Source: Nitrospirota bacterium
Lineage (GTDB): Bacteria > Nitrospirota > Thermodesulfovibrionia > Thermodesulfovibrionales > SM23-35
Reading direction: 5' to 3'
Assembly: GCA_013388455.1 (NCBI GenBank)
Contig: JACAFF010000016.1
Span: 1-41,171, forward strand
DNA: 41,171 nt
Shown here: positions 40,260 to 41,171 of the stretch, in pieces
Numbering within the stretch: the stretch's first letter is position 1
Layout: each line of letters begins with the position of its first letter
Made by a program: the position numbers and the translations under genes
Notes under the pieces: generated by a model
What the model was told of the DNA's origin: nothing
The model's database searches: none
The model's input: the letters and a program-made list of their open reading frames with translations, nothing else

Positions 40260-41171
40260 ATGATTAGCAAACATGTATTAAAAGACACTCTCGTATCGAA
40301 TGAAGAATATATCCTTAAACATGTCAAAAAGATTATAAAGAGAGAAGGGGTATTTTCTCCAAGAACCTTGAATAAAACAGTAGTATTTTATGGTGTAAGG
40401 AGAAGCGGAAAGACATTCATATTATATGATTTATTTAAAGACAATACCGAAAATTCTATATACTTAGATTTTGAAGATGACCGACTGTCGGAGTTTAAAC
40501 TTGGGGATTTTGAGAGTCTTAAAGAGGCAGTTCTGGAATTAAAACCACATCTAATAAATAAACAAATTATTTTCTTACTTGATGAGGTTCAAAATATAAA
40601 GGGGTGGGAGAAATTCTGTAGAAGAGCTGTGGAGCGTGAAAATATAAAAGTATATGTTAGTGGTTCATCCTCTAAAATTATGCCTTCAGAGATACATACA
40701 GAATTAAGAGGAAGATTATGGAGTGTAGAAATATTGCCATTTTCATTTCGTGAGTACCTTGTTTCTAAGGGATTAAATCCTTTAAATAGTCATATCTTAT
40801 ATGGTCAACGGAAAGCTGTTGTTAAAAATCACTTTTCCGAATATATCAGATGGGGTGGTTTCCCGGAGATTTCGTTTCTTAAATCAGAGTTTGAAAAGAC
40901 GAAACTCCTGAAAGAGTATCTGGGTGCAATGTTTTTCAGAGACTTAGCTGAGAGGTATATGATAACTAATATCCCGCTTTTAGAGGTTCTTATGGATAAA
41001 CTATTCTCATCCTTTTCGATGAAAATTTCTCTCACATCTTTTTACAAACAATATAAAGAGAAGTTTCCTTTTTCCAAGGACCTTCTTTTCCGATACTATA
41101 AATATTTTCTTCAGAGTATGCTCATATTTGAGGTAAGAAAATTTGCTGAATCTACTTATAAGAGAATGAGA
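40260..41171 (+). CDS. AAA-family ATPase with DUF4143-type C-terminus, partial
   Basis: The frame opens at ATG 40260 behind AAAGGAC and is open to the window edge (304 codons, no stop). It carries Walker A GVRRSGKT (45-52), Walker B IFLLDE (104-109), a sensor VSGSSSKIM (133-141) and LRGRLWSVEILPFSFREYL (149-167), the pattern of the AAA_14/DUF4143 ATPases. These are abundant, horizontally moving genes in anaerobic bacteria and archaea whose role is not known. It sits directly after repeat arrays and has its own promoter, which fits an accessory cassette. Confidence 0.9.
   Translation, partial: MISKHVLKDTLVSNEEYILKHVKKIIKREGVFSPRTLNKTVVFYGVRRSGKTFILYDLFKDNTENSIYLDFEDDRLSEFKLGDFESLKEAVLELKPHLINKQIIFLLDEVQNIKGWEKFCRRAVERENIKVYVSGSSSKIMPSEIHTELRGRLWSVEILPFSFREYLVSKGLNPLNSHILYGQRKAVVKNHFSEYIRWGGFPEISFLKSEFEKTKLLKEYLGAMFFRDLAERYMITNIPLLEVLMDKLFSSFSMKISLTSFYKQYKEKFPFSKDLLFRYYKYFLQSMLIFEVRKFAESTYKRMR

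Overview
The window reads as a chromosomal segment of a Gram-negative, AT-rich bacterium. It has LpxC for lipid A, an outer-membrane polysaccharide export lipoprotein and dTDP-/GDP-sugar pathways. The gene families (thioredoxin-coupled ArsC, ACR3, ferredoxin-thioredoxin reductase catalytic subunit, sigma-54 activator, RfaH-like factor, a probable selenoprotein) fit an anaerobic or microaerophilic lineage such as Nitrospirota or Desulfobacterota. That placement is inference; no rRNA or tRNA gene was seen.

Layout. (1) 1-2858, minus strand: a compact arsenic/redox operon read as selenoprotein, thioredoxin-like protein, arsR, arsC, acr3, hypC, permease (runs off the left edge). Its first gene appears to be a selenoprotein: the in-frame TGA at 2634-2636 is followed by 32 more sense codons, with a bacterial-type SECIS hairpin at 2602-2620. 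(2) 3104-4805, plus strand: endonuclease IV, a winged-helix/degenerate nucleotidyltransferase regulator behind a near-consensus promoter, and a 20-codon Lys/Ala peptide ending in a clear terminator. (3) 4886-5860, minus strand: lpxC behind a good sigma-54 promoter match and a perfect 18-bp palindrome. (4) 6061-19546, plus strand: housekeeping genes (methylthio-nucleoside phosphorylase, NtrC-type regulator, yebC, DUF502, glmU, glmS, uvrD/pcrA, gatC, a free-standing archaeal-type ThrRS editing domain, panD, glutaredoxin, ferredoxin-thioredoxin reductase, a hypothetical, glyS). (5) 19563-21692, minus strand: a hybrid PAS histidine kinase.

(6) 21740-38754, plus strand: an exopolysaccharide/O-antigen locus. 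A consensus promoter leads into a FecR-domain protein, Wza-like lipoprotein, Wzc-like tyrosine autokinase, TPR/jelly-roll protein and O-antigen ligase/polymerase, then an RfaH-like antiterminator. Between the RfaH-like gene and rfbA lies an exact match to the ops consensus. Downstream come rfbA, rfbC, rfbD, rfbB (dTDP-rhamnose), manB, manC (GDP-mannose), a Trm112-like zinc peptide, cysC (APS kinase), gmd and fcl (GDP-fucose). No glycosyltransferase, priming enzyme or flippase is in the window.

(7) 38755-41171: an accessory, repeat-rich end. A Phd/VapC-type toxin-antitoxin pair sits between two near-identical ~100-bp direct repeats, each followed by a degenerate 8-9-bp array (consensus AACGCWATN). 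After the right copy comes an AAA/DUF4143-type ATPase gene, cut by the window edge, whose promoter carries a perfect 9+9-bp dyad. Small REP-like palindromes are scattered through the polysaccharide locus; one forms part of the signal-peptide coding sequence of the Wza-like gene.
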